Below, piece by piece: positions 1 to 8,916 of a DNA stretch of 64,000 nucleotides (its first letter is position 1; every line of letters starts with the position of its first letter). The DNA is taken from contig NZ_CADCWQ010000001.1 in the NCBI RefSeq assembly GCF_902806455.1, positions 1,860,001-1,924,000 on the forward strand. Reading direction: 5' to 3'. Under the pieces are notes generated by a model. The model was not told where the DNA came from. It worked only from the letters and a program-made list of their open reading frames with translations, and made no database searches. This DNA comes from Virgibacillus doumboii (lineage in GTDB: Bacteria; Bacillota; Bacilli; Bacillales; Amphibacillaceae). Made by a program: the position numbers and the translations under genes.

Positions 1-246
1 ATATCCAGATAAATGTAATAACCCATATAAAAGCATAGAACCATGACCAGCAGATAAAATAAATCGATCACGATTAAACCATTTTGAATTTTTTGGATTA
101 TGATTCATAAAATCTGTCCATAATGTATACGCCATCGGTGCAGCGCCCATTGGGAGGCCCGGGTGACCGGAGTTTGCATTTTCAATTGCATCAATTGCTA
201 ATGTTCGTATTGTATTGATGGATAATTGTTCGATGTTTTGTGACAT
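1..246 (-). CDS. tkt: Transketolase, N-terminal part (cut by window start)
   Basis: The first 82 codons are present; the rest lies beyond the left edge. Transketolase is the thiamine-diphosphate enzyme of the non-oxidative pentose phosphate pathway, moving two-carbon units between sugar phosphates in the cytosol. The visible N-terminus has the family signatures: [20 protein letters not shown], then a [10 protein letters not shown] segment, then [14 protein letters not shown], which includes the conserved His of the active-site region. The ATG at 246 follows an AAAGGGG ribosome site. Its place next to ynzC, yneB and lexA matches the Bacillus subtilis order. A sigma-A promoter lies just upstream, so it is probably transcribed apart from the SOS genes. 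Confidence 0.93.
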   Translation of the reverse strand, partial: MSQNIEQLSINTIRTLAIDAIENANSGHPGLPMGAAPMAYTLWTDFMNHNPKNSKWFNRDRFILSAGHGSMLLYGLLHLSGY

Positions 247-282
247 AGCGATTCCCCTTTCCGATTTTGAATATCCTTTTTC

Positions 283-311
283 ATTCTATACCGAATAAAC
301 AACTGGGACAA
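283..311 (-). promoter_or_regulatory. Sigma-A-type promoter for tkt
   Basis: On the minus strand, TTGTCC (311-306) and TAGAAT (288-283) are separated by 17 bp, about 37 bp before the tkt start codon. Assigned by sequence only. Confidence 0.5.
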
Positions 312-332
312 GCATTAACCGAAACTTTTGGT

Positions 333-566
333 CTAATGTTTTTTATTTCTTTCCTGCAACTCTCTCACTTTTTTAGGTGTAACATCATTGCCTTCACGAT
401 CCATTACTGTCATTGATTTAAATTGATTTTTAAATGACTTTCTCACATTTTTCAGGTATTCTTGTCTAAGTTCTTTTTGTTCTTCCTTTTCTTTATCTGT
501 TAAACCCCCATTTTTGGATTTATGGGCCAGTTCATTAATACGTTCCAATTTTTTCTTCGATATCAT
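333..566 (-). CDS. ynzC: YnzC-family DUF896 protein
   Basis: Small basic protein of about 77 residues from the ATG at 566. It begins [18 protein letters not shown], continues with KGGLT-like [15 protein letters not shown] and ends in a lysine-rich tail, the pattern of the DUF896/YnzC family, whose known member is a short helical-hairpin protein. An upstream in-frame start would add seven residues, but GGAGGTTTTCGT lies right before 566, so that start is preferred. It sits between yneB and tkt as in B. subtilis, at the end of the LexA-controlled yneA-yneB-ynzC operon, so SOS induction is likely. No biochemical role is established. Confidence 0.85.
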   Translation of the reverse strand: MISKKKLERINELAHKSKNGGLTDKEKEEQKELRQEYLKNVRKSFKNQFKSMTVMDREGNDVTPKKVRELQERNKKH

Positions 567-627
567 ACGAAAACCTCCTAAGAACAAATAAAAGCAAGAA
601 CAAATTCAATGTTCTTGCCTTCTAATA

Positions 628-1290
<663 letters not shown>

Positions 1291-1306
1291 TTACGCTCCT
1301 TATATG

Positions 1307-1402
1307 TTATGCGCTGGTTACCATTGAAAAATATAAAAACCCTAATGCAAATGCAAATGCAACTAAATAGAATACATCTGTTTTCGTAATTTTTTCAAAC
1401 AT
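1307..1402 (-). CDS. 31-residue single-pass membrane peptide in the yneA position
   Basis: A short ORF with ATG at 1402 encodes 31 residues: a charged N-terminus (MFEKITKTD), then an uninterrupted hydrophobic stretch (about 10-29, rich in F, L, V, A) ending MVTSA. AAAGGG lies 9 bp upstream of the ATG; an in-frame ATG at 1420 would add six residues but has no ribosome site. It ends 20 bp before yneB, and a strong promoter with two SOS boxes precedes it. In B. subtilis this slot holds yneA, a roughly 105-residue LysM-containing division suppressor; no LysM segment exists here in any frame. The positive N-terminus predicts an N-in, C-out topology. Function as an SOS division inhibitor is inference from position and regulation. 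Confidence 0.7.
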   Translation of the reverse strand: MFEKITKTDVFYLVAFAFALGFLYFSMVTSA

Positions 1403-1428
1403 GTAAATCAGCCCTTTCATATTAAATA

Positions 1429-1442
1429 AGAACTTTTGTTCG
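1429..1442. promoter_or_regulatory. SOS box (LexA operator), downstream of the yneB-operon promoter
   Basis: Reads CGAACAAAAGTTCT on the minus strand. It matches 12 of 14 positions of the Bacillus SOS consensus CGAACRNRYGTTYC and lies just downstream of the predicted transcription start. Confidence 0.7.
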
Positions 1443-1454
1443 CATCTGTCTACT

Positions 1455-1482
1455 ATTATATACGAACATATGGTCTTGTCAA
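1455..1482 (-). promoter_or_regulatory. Promoter of the small peptide-yneB-ynzC operon with embedded SOS box
   Basis: Minus strand TTGACA (1482-1477), 16-bp spacer, TATAAT (1460-1455): a near-consensus sigma-A promoter. The spacer holds a second SOS-like box (1463-1476, CGAACATATGGTCT on the plus strand), so bound LexA would cover the promoter. Confidence 0.8.
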
Positions 1483-1490
1483 TAGTTTTT

Positions 1491-1530
1491 CGAACGAATG
1501 TTTGCTTTTTGCTGTGGCAAATGGTAAACT
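1491..1530 (+). promoter_or_regulatory. lexA promoter with overlapping SOS box
   Basis: The box CGAACGAATGTTTG (1491-1504) matches 13 of 14 consensus positions. It overlaps the candidate -35 TTGCTT (1502-1507); a -10 TAAACT lies 17 bp on (1525-1530). This supports autoregulation of lexA. Confidence 0.75.
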
Positions 1531-1566
1531 ATCATTAATAAATCCTATGCGCGAGGTGTTTGATAG

Positions 1567-2190
1567 ATGAATAAACTTTCTAAAAGGCAGGAAGCAATAC
1601 TCGAATATATTAAAGGAGAAGTAAATAAAAAAGGCTATCCACCATCTGTGAGAGAAATTGCAGAAGCAGTTGGCCTTGCCTCCAGTTCAACTGTACACGG
1701 TCATTTGGCAAGATTGGAAAGCAAAGGATTCATTCGAAGGGATCCTACTAAACCGAGGGCAATAGAGGTTTTGGATCAATCGGAAGAGAGTCATATTCCT
1801 AGAGAAGAAGCTCGCTATGCACCTGTTATTGGTAAAGTTACAGCTGGTATTCCAATAACTGCCGTTGAAAATATTGAAGAGTTTGTTCCATTACCAAATT
1901 CAACTGCGGGACCCGATGATAATCTTTTTGTGTTGATTATTGAAGGTGAAAGTATGATAGAGGCTGGTATACTTGATGGGGACATGGTAATTGTCAAACA
2001 GCAAAATACTGCACAAAATGGAGATATTGTTGTAGCCATGACAGATGAAGATGAAGCAACGGTAAAACGTTTTTTCAAAGAAAAGGACCATATTCGCCTG
2101 CAGCCTGAAAATGCAACAATGGATCCGCTTATTTATAAAAATGTAACGATTCTTGGAAAAGTCACTGGTTTATATCGTACGATTCAATAA
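1567..2190 (+). CDS. lexA: LexA, SOS transcriptional repressor
   Basis: A 207-residue LexA/DinR repressor that silences SOS genes until RecA filaments on single-stranded DNA trigger its self-cleavage. Residues 1-65 are the winged-helix DNA-binding domain ([21 protein letters not shown] is the recognition region). The S24 peptidase domain carries the cleavage site Ala93-Gly94 (VTAGIP), catalytic Ser129 (IEGESM) and Lys167 (EATVKRF). Length is as usual for the family (205 in B. subtilis). The start follows a GAGGTG ribosome site. It is the only non-IS gene on the plus strand and is divergent from the yneB operon; both share an operator region with three SOS boxes. Confidence 0.97.
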   Translation: MNKLSKRQEAILEYIKGEVNKKGYPPSVREIAEAVGLASSSTVHGHLARLESKGFIRRDPTKPRAIEVLDQSEESHIPREEARYAPVIGKVTAGIPITAVENIEEFVPLPNSTAGPDDNLFVLIIEGESMIEAGILDGDMVIVKQQNTAQNGDIVVAMTDEDEATVKRFFKEKDHIRLQPENATMDPLIYKNVTILGKVTGLYRTIQ

Positions 2191-2238
2191 AAAACAAGGC
2201 TTTCGTCAATTGTAATGACGAAAGCCTTGTTTTTTATT
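2191..2238. terminator. Bidirectional terminator between lexA and glnA
   Basis: Two 18-nt arms (2191-2208 and 2216-2233) pair perfectly around a 7-nt loop, with A-rich and T-rich flanks on both sides. It begins right after the lexA stop and reaches the glnA stop codon, so it can end both convergent transcripts. Confidence 0.93.
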
Positions 2239-3574
2239 AATATGAAGACAAATACTGTTCGCGCTCCCATGGATGCACAGTCGTTCTAAACATATCCCAT
2301 TCAATTTCTTTTGCTTCCATAAAATGTTCATGAAGATGTCCACCTAATGCTTCTACAACCACCGGATCTTTATCCAGCTCTGACAGGGCATCCATTAAGG
2401 TTGCCGGTAAATCTTTTATACCATTTTCGATACGTTCCGCTTTATCCATTGTATAAATATTGCGATCAACTGGAGTTGGTGGTGTCAGTTCATGTTTTAC
2501 ACCATCAAGACCGCTTGCAAGTAACACCGCCATTGCCATATATGGATTAGCTGCCGGGTCAACACTTCTTACCTCGACGCGGGTGCTTAACCCTCTTGAA
2601 TATGGAATCCGTACCAATGGACTTCTGTTTGTTCCGGACCATGCCACATAGCATGGTGCTTCATATCCAGGTACCAATCGCTTATACGAATTAACCGTTG
2701 GATTTGTTACAGCAGTATAGTTTGTTGCATGCTTAATGACACCGGCTGTAAATTGATATGCTACATCACTTAGCTGCATATCACCTTCCGTATCAAAGAA
2801 TTTATTCTCACCATCTTTGAACAAGGACATATTAACGTGCATTCCGGAACCGTTAACTCCGAATAATGGTTTCGGCATAAATGTTGCATGCAGGTTATGT
2901 TTTCTGGCAATCGTTTTAACAACCAGTTTAAATGTTTGTATGTCGTCACAATGTTTCACTGCATCTGAGTATTTAAAATCAATCTCATGCTGGCCTGGTG
3001 CACCTTCGTGATGAGAAGCTTCAATTTCAAAGCCCATTTCTTCCAGCTCCAGTACAATATCACGGCGGCAATTTTCGCCAAGATCTGTAGGGGCCAAATC
3101 AAAATAACCACCACGATCGTTTAATTCAAGAGAAGGATCTCCCTTTTCATCAAGTTTAAATAAAAAGAATTCCGGTTCAGTTCCTATATTAAATGAATCA
3201 AAACCTAATTCCTGCATTTTTTCAAGATTTCGTTTCAGGTTGTATCTCGGACACCCTTCAAACGGAGTACCATCCGGATTGTAAATATCGCAAATAAAAC
3301 GTGCTACCTTTCCTTTATCAGAGGTCCATGGAAATACAACAAATGTATTTAAATCAGGATGCAGGTACATATCTGATTCTTCAATACGGACAAACCCTTC
3401 AATGGAGGATCCGTCAAACATCATTTTGTTATCCAATGCTTTATCCAACTGGCTCAGTGGAATTTCCACATTTTTAATGGTTCCCAGCATATCCGTAAAC
3501 TGCAGACGAATAAACCGTACGTTTTCCTCCTCAATTATTTTATAAATCTCTTCTCTTGCTAAATCTGAACTCAT
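2237..3574 (-). CDS. glnA: Glutamine synthetase, type I-alpha
   Basis: ATP-dependent ligation of ammonia to glutamate in the cytosol, forming a dodecamer. The 445 residues match the Bacillus GSI-alpha length (444). Visible motifs: DGSSIEGF near residue 58, the glutamate/metal-binding segments ([27 protein letters not shown]), the ATP-site loop around [20 protein letters not shown], and the NRSPLVRIP loop. There is no adenylylation-type Tyr region as in beta enzymes, so control is expected through feedback inhibition and GlnR. The ATG at 3574 has GGAGGAAC before it. It lies 21 bp after glnR in one operon. Confidence 0.97.
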   Translation of the reverse strand: MSSDLAREEIYKIIEEENVRFIRLQFTDMLGTIKNVEIPLSQLDKALDNKMMFDGSSIEGFVRIEESDMYLHPDLNTFVVFPWTSDKGKVARFICDIYNPDGTPFEGCPRYNLKRNLEKMQELGFDSFNIGTEPEFFLFKLDEKGDPSLELNDRGGYFDLAPTDLGENCRRDIVLELEEMGFEIEASHHEGAPGQHEIDFKYSDAVKHCDDIQTFKLVVKTIARKHNLHATFMPKPLFGVNGSGMHVNMSLFKDGENKFFDTEGDMQLSDVAYQFTAGVIKHATNYTAVTNPTVNSYKRLVPGYEAPCYVAWSGTNRSPLVRIPYSRGLSTRVEVRSVDPAANPYMAMAVLLASGLDGVKHELTPPTPVDRNIYTMDKAERIENGIKDLPATLMDALSELDKDPVVVEALGGHLHEHFMEAKEIEWDMFRTTVHPWEREQYLSSY

Positions 3575-3595
3575 TTAAGTTCCTCCTATTATTGT

Positions 3596-3970
3596 TTAAT
3601 GGAAAAAACGGGACAACTCACCTTGCAGTAAGCCTGATTTACCCATTTTTCCAGTTTCATACAGCAATTCATTTCGCAATATTTTACGGAGTTCTTTATC
3701 TGTTCCAGTGTTTTCCTGAACAGCAGGTTTCTCCGTTTCAATAAGATGCTTAATTCCTGCTAGATTCACACCCTTGTCGAGCAGATTCTTAATTTCCAAT
3801 AAACGATCAACATCATGAAATGAATATAATCGTTGATTCCCTGCTGTTCTTGCCGGGTGAACCAGATCATGCTGCTCATAATATCTGATTTGCCTTGCTG
3901 TCAGTTCAGTCAGCTGTTTTACAATGCTAATTGAAAATAAGGGCATGGAGCGTCTTTCCTGATCATCCAT
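3596..3970 (-). CDS. glnR: GlnR, MerR-family nitrogen regulator
   Basis: A 124-residue MerR-type repressor that, with feedback-inhibited glutamine synthetase, shuts off glnRA when nitrogen is plentiful. The N-terminal winged helix contains LTARQIRYYEQHDLVHPART. The dimerisation helix follows (about 60-85), and the C-terminus ends in LSRFFH, the autoinhibitory tail by which GlnR senses glutamine synthetase in B. subtilis. The start at 3970 (MDDQERRSMPLF) is chosen over a longer in-frame start because it has GGGGG upstream and aligns with known GlnR N-termini. It is promoter-proximal in glnR-glnA and probably autoregulated through the two upstream boxes. Confidence 0.95.
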   Translation of the reverse strand: MDDQERRSMPLFSISIVKQLTELTARQIRYYEQHDLVHPARTAGNQRLYSFHDVDRLLEIKNLLDKGVNLAGIKHLIETEKPAVQENTGTDKELRKILRNELLYETGKMGKSGLLQGELSRFFH

Positions 3971-4001
3971 TGATATCCCCCATTCCGTTAATTTTATACT
4001 T

Positions 4002-4030
4002 ATCATACGTTATGTGAATAAATCTGTCAA
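4002..4030 (-). promoter_or_regulatory. glnRA promoter
   Basis: Minus strand TTGACA (4030-4025), 17-bp spacer and TATGAT (4007-4002), about 30 bp before the glnR start. This is a near-consensus sigma-A promoter whose -35 overlaps a GlnR box. Confidence 0.85.
4013..4029. promoter_or_regulatory. GlnR/TnrA box overlapping the glnRA -35
   Basis: TGTGA, 7 bp, TGTCA: one mismatch to the GlnR/TnrA consensus TGTNA-N7-TNACA. Its position over the -35 fits repression. Confidence 0.75.
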
Positions 4031-4035
4031 ATACA

Positions 4036-4052
4036 TGTTAACTTCCCTTACA
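4036..4052. promoter_or_regulatory. Upstream GlnR/TnrA box
   Basis: TGTTA, 7 bp, TTACA: an exact match to TGTNA-N7-TNACA, 23 bp (about two helical turns) from the first box. B. subtilis glnRA also has a pair of boxes at these relative places. Confidence 0.85.
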
Positions 4053-4059
4053 TACGTTC

Positions 4060-4091
4060 ATAAATAAAAGAGCCAACTAATCTGGCTCTTT
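4060..4091 (-). terminator. Terminator downstream of ynbB
   Basis: The 8-bp arms AAAGAGCC (4067-4074) and GGCTCTTT (4084-4091) enclose a 9-nt loop. On the minus strand the stem is followed by TTTTATTTAT. It overlaps the ynbB stop codon and separates it from the glnRA promoter. Confidence 0.85.
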
Positions 4092-5346
4092 AGTTTATAC
4101 CCTCTGTAATTGATATTAAACCTTTATCAGCCAAATTGCTCACGGCTTCCTTTAAGGCTATTTTCACGTGGGAATACGTCAAACCACCCTGAACAAAAGC
4201 AATATATGGTTCCCTGATTGGGCCATCTGCCGTTAATTCAATACTTGCTCCCTGTATAAACGTTCCAGCTGCCATAATTACCTCATCCTGGTAGCCTGGC
4301 ATTTCACTCGGATATGGAGTAACAAATGAATTGACGGGTGAATTATGCTGAATTGCCTGGCAAAAGGCAACCATATTCGCTTCATTGCCAAAAGAAACAG
4401 ATTGGATTAAATCAGTACGTTTGTCATCAAAGTCAGGACTTGTATTAAATCCGGCTAATTCTAAAAACCTTGCAGTTAAAATTGCACCTTTTAAGGCTTC
4501 TCCTACAATATGCGGTGCCAAAAACAGCCCCTGGAACATTTCCTGCAGCACATTGAATGTTGCACCGGTTTCTTTTCCAAGTCCAGGTGCAGTTAATCGA
4601 TGTGCACACTGAGTTACTAAGTGCTCTTTACCAACTATGTATCCACCAGCACGCACAATTCCCCCGCCCGGGTTTTTTATTAACGAGCCGGCAATTAAAT
4701 CAGCTCCAATATGTAATGGTTCTTTCTCTTCAACAAACTCACCATAGCAATTATCCACAAATACAATCAGATTATCGTCAATATTTTTAACATACTTTAC
4801 CATTTCTTCCATATCTTCAATCATAAACGATGGTCTGTCATCATAACCTTTTGACCGTTGTATTCCAATTACCTTCGTTTGCTTGGAAATACTGCGGTTA
4901 ATCTCATCAAAGTTGATCGTACCATCTTCCTGTAATCCTACATAGTTATAACTTATCCCGAAATCATTCAAAGACCCGGTATTCTCTCCATTAATGCCAA
5001 TTACCGATTCTAACGTATCATATGGCTGTCCGGTAATATATAACAACTCATCTCCGGGCCGTAATATACCGAACAGTGCTGTTGAAATAGCATGTGTTCC
5101 TGATACGATTTGCGGCCTTACAAGAGCATCCTCCCCCCCAAAAACATCGGCATATACAGTCTCCAGCACTTCACGGCCCAGGTCATCATATCCATATCCT
5201 GTAGTCGAGTTAAAATGGCTGTCACTTACCCGACTCTTTTTAAAAGAATCAAGTACTCGTTTTTGATTAGACTCCACTAAGCCGGATACCGTTTCATGTT
5301 GTTTTGCACAATCAGCTTCGGCTTTTATCATTAATTTATTTATCAT
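4090..5346 (-). CDS. ynbB: YnbB-like PLP-dependent lyase family protein
   Basis: A 418-residue fold-type I PLP enzyme of the methionine gamma-lyase / aluminium-resistance family. Around residue 80 it has QIVSGTHAISTALFGILRPGDELLY, the cofactor phosphate and small-domain region. IVFVDNCYGEFVEE supplies the Asp that contacts the pyridine nitrogen, and SLIKNPGGG contains the likely Schiff-base Lys. The true substrate of this family is uncertain; the aluminium-resistance label comes from one plasmid gene and should not be taken as function. It begins 10 bp after hflX ends, so the two are co-transcribed, as ynbA-ynbB are in B. subtilis. Confidence 0.88.
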   Translation of the reverse strand: MINKLMIKAEADCAKQHETVSGLVESNQKRVLDSFKKSRVSDSHFNSTTGYGYDDLGREVLETVYADVFGGEDALVRPQIVSGTHAISTALFGILRPGDELLYITGQPYDTLESVIGINGENTGSLNDFGISYNYVGLQEDGTINFDEINRSISKQTKVIGIQRSKGYDDRPSFMIEDMEEMVKYVKNIDDNLIVFVDNCYGEFVEEKEPLHIGADLIAGSLIKNPGGGIVRAGGYIVGKEHLVTQCAHRLTAPGLGKETGATFNVLQEMFQGLFLAPHIVGEALKGAILTARFLELAGFNTSPDFDDKRTDLIQSVSFGNEANMVAFCQAIQHNSPVNSFVTPYPSEMPGYQDEVIMAAGTFIQGASIELTADGPIREPYIAFVQGGLTYSHVKIALKEAVSNLADKGLISITEGIN

Positions 5347-5356
5347 TACTACCTCT

Positions 5357-6589
5357 TTACTCCCTCAATAATCTTTTCAATGGATGATTATGTCTCATGT
5401 GGCCTTTTACAACATAATGGTTTTCTTCTTCTGAAAAGAAGCGTTCATTTACAATGGTTTCCTGTTCAAGCTGATTAAGTAATTTCCCCTCATCGGGTGC
5501 TATATTCAACTTGTACCATTCCCAGTCATCACTTAAAACCGCTTCTATTTTAAAAAGTAGCCGTTCCATATCTTCCGGCTCCAGTGCACTGATATGGATG
5601 TTTGGATGGTTCATTGCGATAAAATCATCGTTGACCAAATCAATTTTATTATAAACTGTCAGCATCGGAATAGTATCCGCGTCTAAATCATACAGCAGTC
5701 TCATTACTGTTTGCTGATGCTGTTCACTGTCTGGATTGGCGGCGTCAACAATATGTAAAATAAAATCAGCTTCTGAAACTTCCTCCAACGTTGATTTAAA
5801 GGATTCAACTAATGATGTAGGTAAATCCTGAATAAATCCAACTGTATCTGTCACTAATGTCTGAAAGCCTGATGGAAGCTGGATCTGTCTTGTTAGTGGA
5901 TCAAGTGTTGCAAATAATTGATTTTCTTCAAGTGAACTGCTGTTGGTAAGACGATTAAATAAAGTTGACTTTCCAGCATTGGTGTAACCAACAATGGCAA
6001 TTTGAAATACTTCATTCGTTTTTCTTCGTTTACGGTATTGATTCCGTTGTTGAACGACCAATTTCAACCGTCGTTTAATATCATAGATTCTCCGCCTGAT
6101 ATGACGCTGATCTGTTTCAAGCTTTGTCTCACCTGGTCCACGCGTTCCAATACCTGCACCTAATCGGGACATCTCTTCCCCTTGACCGCGCAGTCTTGGA
6201 AGCATGTACTGCAGTTGGGCAAGCTCAACTTGCAGCTTACCCTCTTTTGTGTGTGCGCGTTGAGCGAATATATCCAATATCAGCTGGCTGCGATCAATCA
6301 CCCTGACACCAATCCGGTCACTTAAATTGCGAAGTTGACCAGCAGATAATTCATCATTGGATATAACCAGATTAATATCCAATTCTTCAACCTCTTCTTT
6401 AATTTCTTTCATTTTTCCTTCGCCTATATAATAGGCGGGATGAATTTTATGGCGATTCTGTACCATCACCTGTTCTACAGATCCTCCCGCTGTGTTACTC
6501 AGTGAAATCAGTTCATCCAGAGAGGATTTAAATCGCTCTTCATTTTGTTCCTGCATTTTAACTGCGATAATCAGTATTTTCTCAGACAT
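5357..6589 (-). CDS. hflX: HflX, ribosome-associated GTPase
   Basis: A 410-residue OBG-superfamily GTPase that, in studied bacteria, binds the 50S subunit and splits or rescues stalled ribosomes under stress. The N-terminal HflX domain includes GEGKMKEI and a glycine-rich segment (GAGIGTRGPGETKLE, about 144-158). A basic coiled coil follows. The G domain has G1 GYTNAGKS (201-208), G3 DTVGF and G4 NKID. Length and order are normal. The ATG at 6589 follows GAAGAGG. It lies upstream of ynbB and downstream of spoVK. Confidence 0.95.
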   Translation of the reverse strand: MSEKILIIAVKMQEQNEERFKSSLDELISLSNTAGGSVEQVMVQNRHKIHPAYYIGEGKMKEIKEEVEELDINLVISNDELSAGQLRNLSDRIGVRVIDRSQLILDIFAQRAHTKEGKLQVELAQLQYMLPRLRGQGEEMSRLGAGIGTRGPGETKLETDQRHIRRRIYDIKRRLKLVVQQRNQYRKRRKTNEVFQIAIVGYTNAGKSTLFNRLTNSSSLEENQLFATLDPLTRQIQLPSGFQTLVTDTVGFIQDLPTSLVESFKSTLEEVSEADFILHIVDAANPDSEQHQQTVMRLLYDLDADTIPMLTVYNKIDLVNDDFIAMNHPNIHISALEPEDMERLLFKIEAVLSDDWEWYKLNIAPDEGKLLNQLEQETIVNERFFSEEENHYVVKGHMRHNHPLKRLLRE

Positions 6590-6667
6590 TTATAAACCTC
6601 TTCCTGTATCCGGTGCTTATCTCCATTGTTATCATAGCAAATAACATTATATATAACAATTTACAGG

Positions 6668-7579
6668 TCAATCTTCCTCAAGTGCTAAATCTTCACCCGT
6701 CAGCTGAATTAAATCTTCAATCGAAAACTTTTCCCTGTTCAACAGCCGAACGGCATGAAGTCTGATGGAACGCTCGACGACATTCCGGACATAGCGTGCA
6801 TTGGAAAAATTACGATGTGTTTCCTGTTTCTTTTTATATAGGTTTGTTCGTAGTTTCCACTCAGCTTCCTTTGTTAATTCATACTCTCGGTCACTAACCA
6901 TTTGTTTGGCTATTTCAGTCAACTGATCAACTTCATAATCCTGAAAGTCCAAAATAAACGGAAATCTTGATTTCAAACCGGGGTTCAGCGTTAAAAATCG
7001 ATCCATCTCGTATGGATAACCCGCCAATATTAAGACAAAATCATTATGATTATCCTCCATATGCTTCACCAGTGTGTCAATTGCTTCTTTTCCAAAATCC
7101 TTTTCACCACCACGGGCAAGCGAATAAGCCTCATCGATAAATAAAATTCCACCCATCGATTTTTGGATTATTGCCCGTGTTTTTTGTGCGGTTTGACCAA
7201 TATACTCACCAACCAGGTCTGCACGTTCTGCTTCGATAAAATGGCCTTTGGACAGCAAATTCATTTCATAATACATTTTCGCCAATTTTCTGGCTACCGT
7301 TGTCTTGCCAGTTCCCGGATTTCCTTTGAATAGCATATGAAGTACTTGTTTCGTGCAGGTAAGTCCCATTTGTTTTCTTTTTTCATTAATTACAATCGTG
7401 GCGTAGATTTCTTTTATCGTTTTTTTTAATTTTTCCATTCCAATGAATGATGAAAAATCAGAATCAATATGTGAAAAGGACGTATTTTCATCATACTGCA
7501 TCTGGTTGGCATTTTCTGTCTTTTGGTTCAAGACAATATTAATTTGCCCATTTTTACTTCGTAGTTTTTGCGTTTCCAC
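6668..7579 (-). CDS. spoVK: SpoVK, AAA ATPase of spore maturation
   Basis: A 303-residue AAA ATPase of the CbbX/SpoVK group; in B. subtilis it is made in the mother cell and needed for late spore maturation. After a divergent N-terminal 40 residues come FIGMEKLKK, Walker A GNPGTGKT (86-93), Walker B ILFIDEAYSLA (DE at 149-150), and arginine-containing segments near SRFPFILDF and NARYVRNVVE. The start is GTG at 7579 with AAGGGGTG upstream. The stop is about 78 bp from hflX. The order hfq-spoVK-hflX-ynbB is the Bacillus one. Confidence 0.92.
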   Translation of the reverse strand: METQKLRSKNGQINIVLNQKTENANQMQYDENTSFSHIDSDFSSFIGMEKLKKTIKEIYATIVINEKRKQMGLTCTKQVLHMLFKGNPGTGKTTVARKLAKMYYEMNLLSKGHFIEAERADLVGEYIGQTAQKTRAIIQKSMGGILFIDEAYSLARGGEKDFGKEAIDTLVKHMEDNHNDFVLILAGYPYEMDRFLTLNPGLKSRFPFILDFQDYEVDQLTEIAKQMVSDREYELTKEAEWKLRTNLYKKKQETHRNFSNARYVRNVVERSIRLHAVRLLNREKFSIEDLIQLTGEDLALEED

Positions 7580-7655
7580 ACCATCACCCCTTAGTCACGT
7601 TATTATACGCTATTGAAAGGGGAGTTGTGACAAACGCCTATGTAATTTAAAAAGC

Positions 7656-7687
7656 CAAATTAAAACGGACGCTTGGAAGCGCCCGTT
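7656..7687 (-). terminator. Terminator downstream of hfq
   Basis: Arms ACGGACGCTT (7665-7674) and AAGCGCCCGT (7677-7686) pair with one wobble. On the minus strand TTTTAATTT follows. Confidence 0.8.
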
Positions 7688-7695
7688 GAACAAAT

Positions 7696-7920
7696 TTATT
7701 CTTTTTCAAGAGTGACATTTTTAACCGGTGCAAATGTTGAAATTGCGTGCTTAAATATCAATTGCTGCTTACCGTCAGTTTCAAGTAAAACTGTAAAATT
7801 ATCAAAAGCTTTTAAAACCCCACGTAATTGAAACCCGTTTGTTAAAAATACGGTAACCGAAATGTGGTCCTTTCTTAGTTGATTTAAATACTGATCCTGA
7901 ATGTTTACCGATTGAGACAT
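7696..7920 (-). CDS. hfq: Hfq RNA chaperone
   Basis: A 74-residue Sm-like protein forming a hexameric RNA-binding ring. Sm1 covers about residues 10-48 ([20 protein letters not shown], then [16 protein letters not shown]); Sm2 contains [14 protein letters not shown], where the usual YKHAIST is changed to FKHAIST. The C-terminal tail is very short, as in other Bacillaceae. AGGAGG precedes the ATG. It lies 40 bp after miaA, so the pair is probably one operon, ending at the hairpin 9 bp downstream. Confidence 0.96.
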   Translation of the reverse strand: MSQSVNIQDQYLNQLRKDHISVTVFLTNGFQLRGVLKAFDNFTVLLETDGKQQLIFKHAISTFAPVKNVTLEKE

Positions 7921-7960
7921 GGCATTTCCTCCTCTTTTCTATCTGTATACATAATTACTT

Positions 7961-8896
7961 CTATTTTTTTTTCAACATTCCTGCTAAATCGTCTAAAATA
8001 TTTCTAAATTTTACCTCAATTGTATCCTGCGCTATCGAGTACCAGTTAACATCGACCTTATTTTTAAACCATGTATATTGCCGCTTCGCATATCTTCTGG
8101 AATTTCGCTTCAATAATTCAATAGATTTCTGAAGTGTCTGTTCTCCTTTGAAAAAAGGAATAAATTCCTTATATCCAATTCCTCTCATTGATTGGCAATG
8201 TTCAAATCCCTGATTGTATAACCGTTCAGCCTCATCCAATAAACCCCGATCCATCATTTCATCTACTCGATCATTTATTCGTTCGTATAAAAGACTGCGT
8301 TCCATGGTCAACCCAATAAAAATAGGATTATACGGAGACTCATCACTTTGCTCACGTTGATATTCCGACATTGTCATTCCGGTTGTTTCATAGACTTCCA
8401 ACGCACGAATTACCCTTCGATGATTATTAGGGTGAATTTTGGATGCCTGTTCCGGATCAGTTTTTCTTAACTTATTAAAAAGCTCAATATTACCGTCTTT
8501 CTTAAGGATTTCTTCCAGCTGTTTTGTTATCTTTTCATCACGTCTTTGTTCAGAAAAGTTGTAATTAAACAAGGCTGATTGTATGTAAAGGCCGCTCCCG
8601 CCAGCTATTATTGGCAAATGCTCATGGGAGGAAATTTCATCAATGTATTGTTGAACATGATGTTGATAGTCGGCAACAGAGAAGGGAACATCCGGATTTT
8701 TAATATCGATCATATAATGCGGTATGCCTTGTTTTTCACCCTCTGTAATTTTAGCTGTACCGATATCCATTCCCTTGTATATTTGCATCGAATCTCCACT
8801 TATTACCTCTCCATCAAACTTTTTTGCAATTTCAATACTGAGCCCCGTTTTACCGACACCAGTGGGCCCAACAATTGCAACAACGGTTTTCTTCAT
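7961..8896 (-). CDS. miaA: MiaA, tRNA dimethylallyltransferase
   Basis: Adds a dimethylallyl group to N6 of A37 in tRNAs reading UNN codons; MiaB, also in this window, then methylthiolates the product. About 311 residues. The P-loop GPTGVGKT is at residues 10-17; EVISGDSMQIYKGMDIGTAK and PHYMIDIKNPD bind the isoprenoid donor and tRNA; AGGSGLYIQS is the next conserved motif. Three consecutive ATG codons lie at 8902-8894; the third is chosen because AGGGGA lies six bases before it, though the first two are possible. It overlaps nothing and is followed by hfq. Confidence 0.95.
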   Translation of the reverse strand: MKKTVVAIVGPTGVGKTGLSIEIAKKFDGEVISGDSMQIYKGMDIGTAKITEGEKQGIPHYMIDIKNPDVPFSVADYQHHVQQYIDEISSHEHLPIIAGGSGLYIQSALFNYNFSEQRRDEKITKQLEEILKKDGNIELFNKLRKTDPEQASKIHPNNHRRVIRALEVYETTGMTMSEYQREQSDESPYNPIFIGLTMERSLLYERINDRVDEMMDRGLLDEAERLYNQGFEHCQSMRGIGYKEFIPFFKGEQTLQKSIELLKRNSRRYAKRQYTWFKNKVDVNWYSIAQDTIEVKFRNILDDLAGMLKKK

Positions 8897-8916
8897 CATC
8901 ATTCCCCTATATTTCT

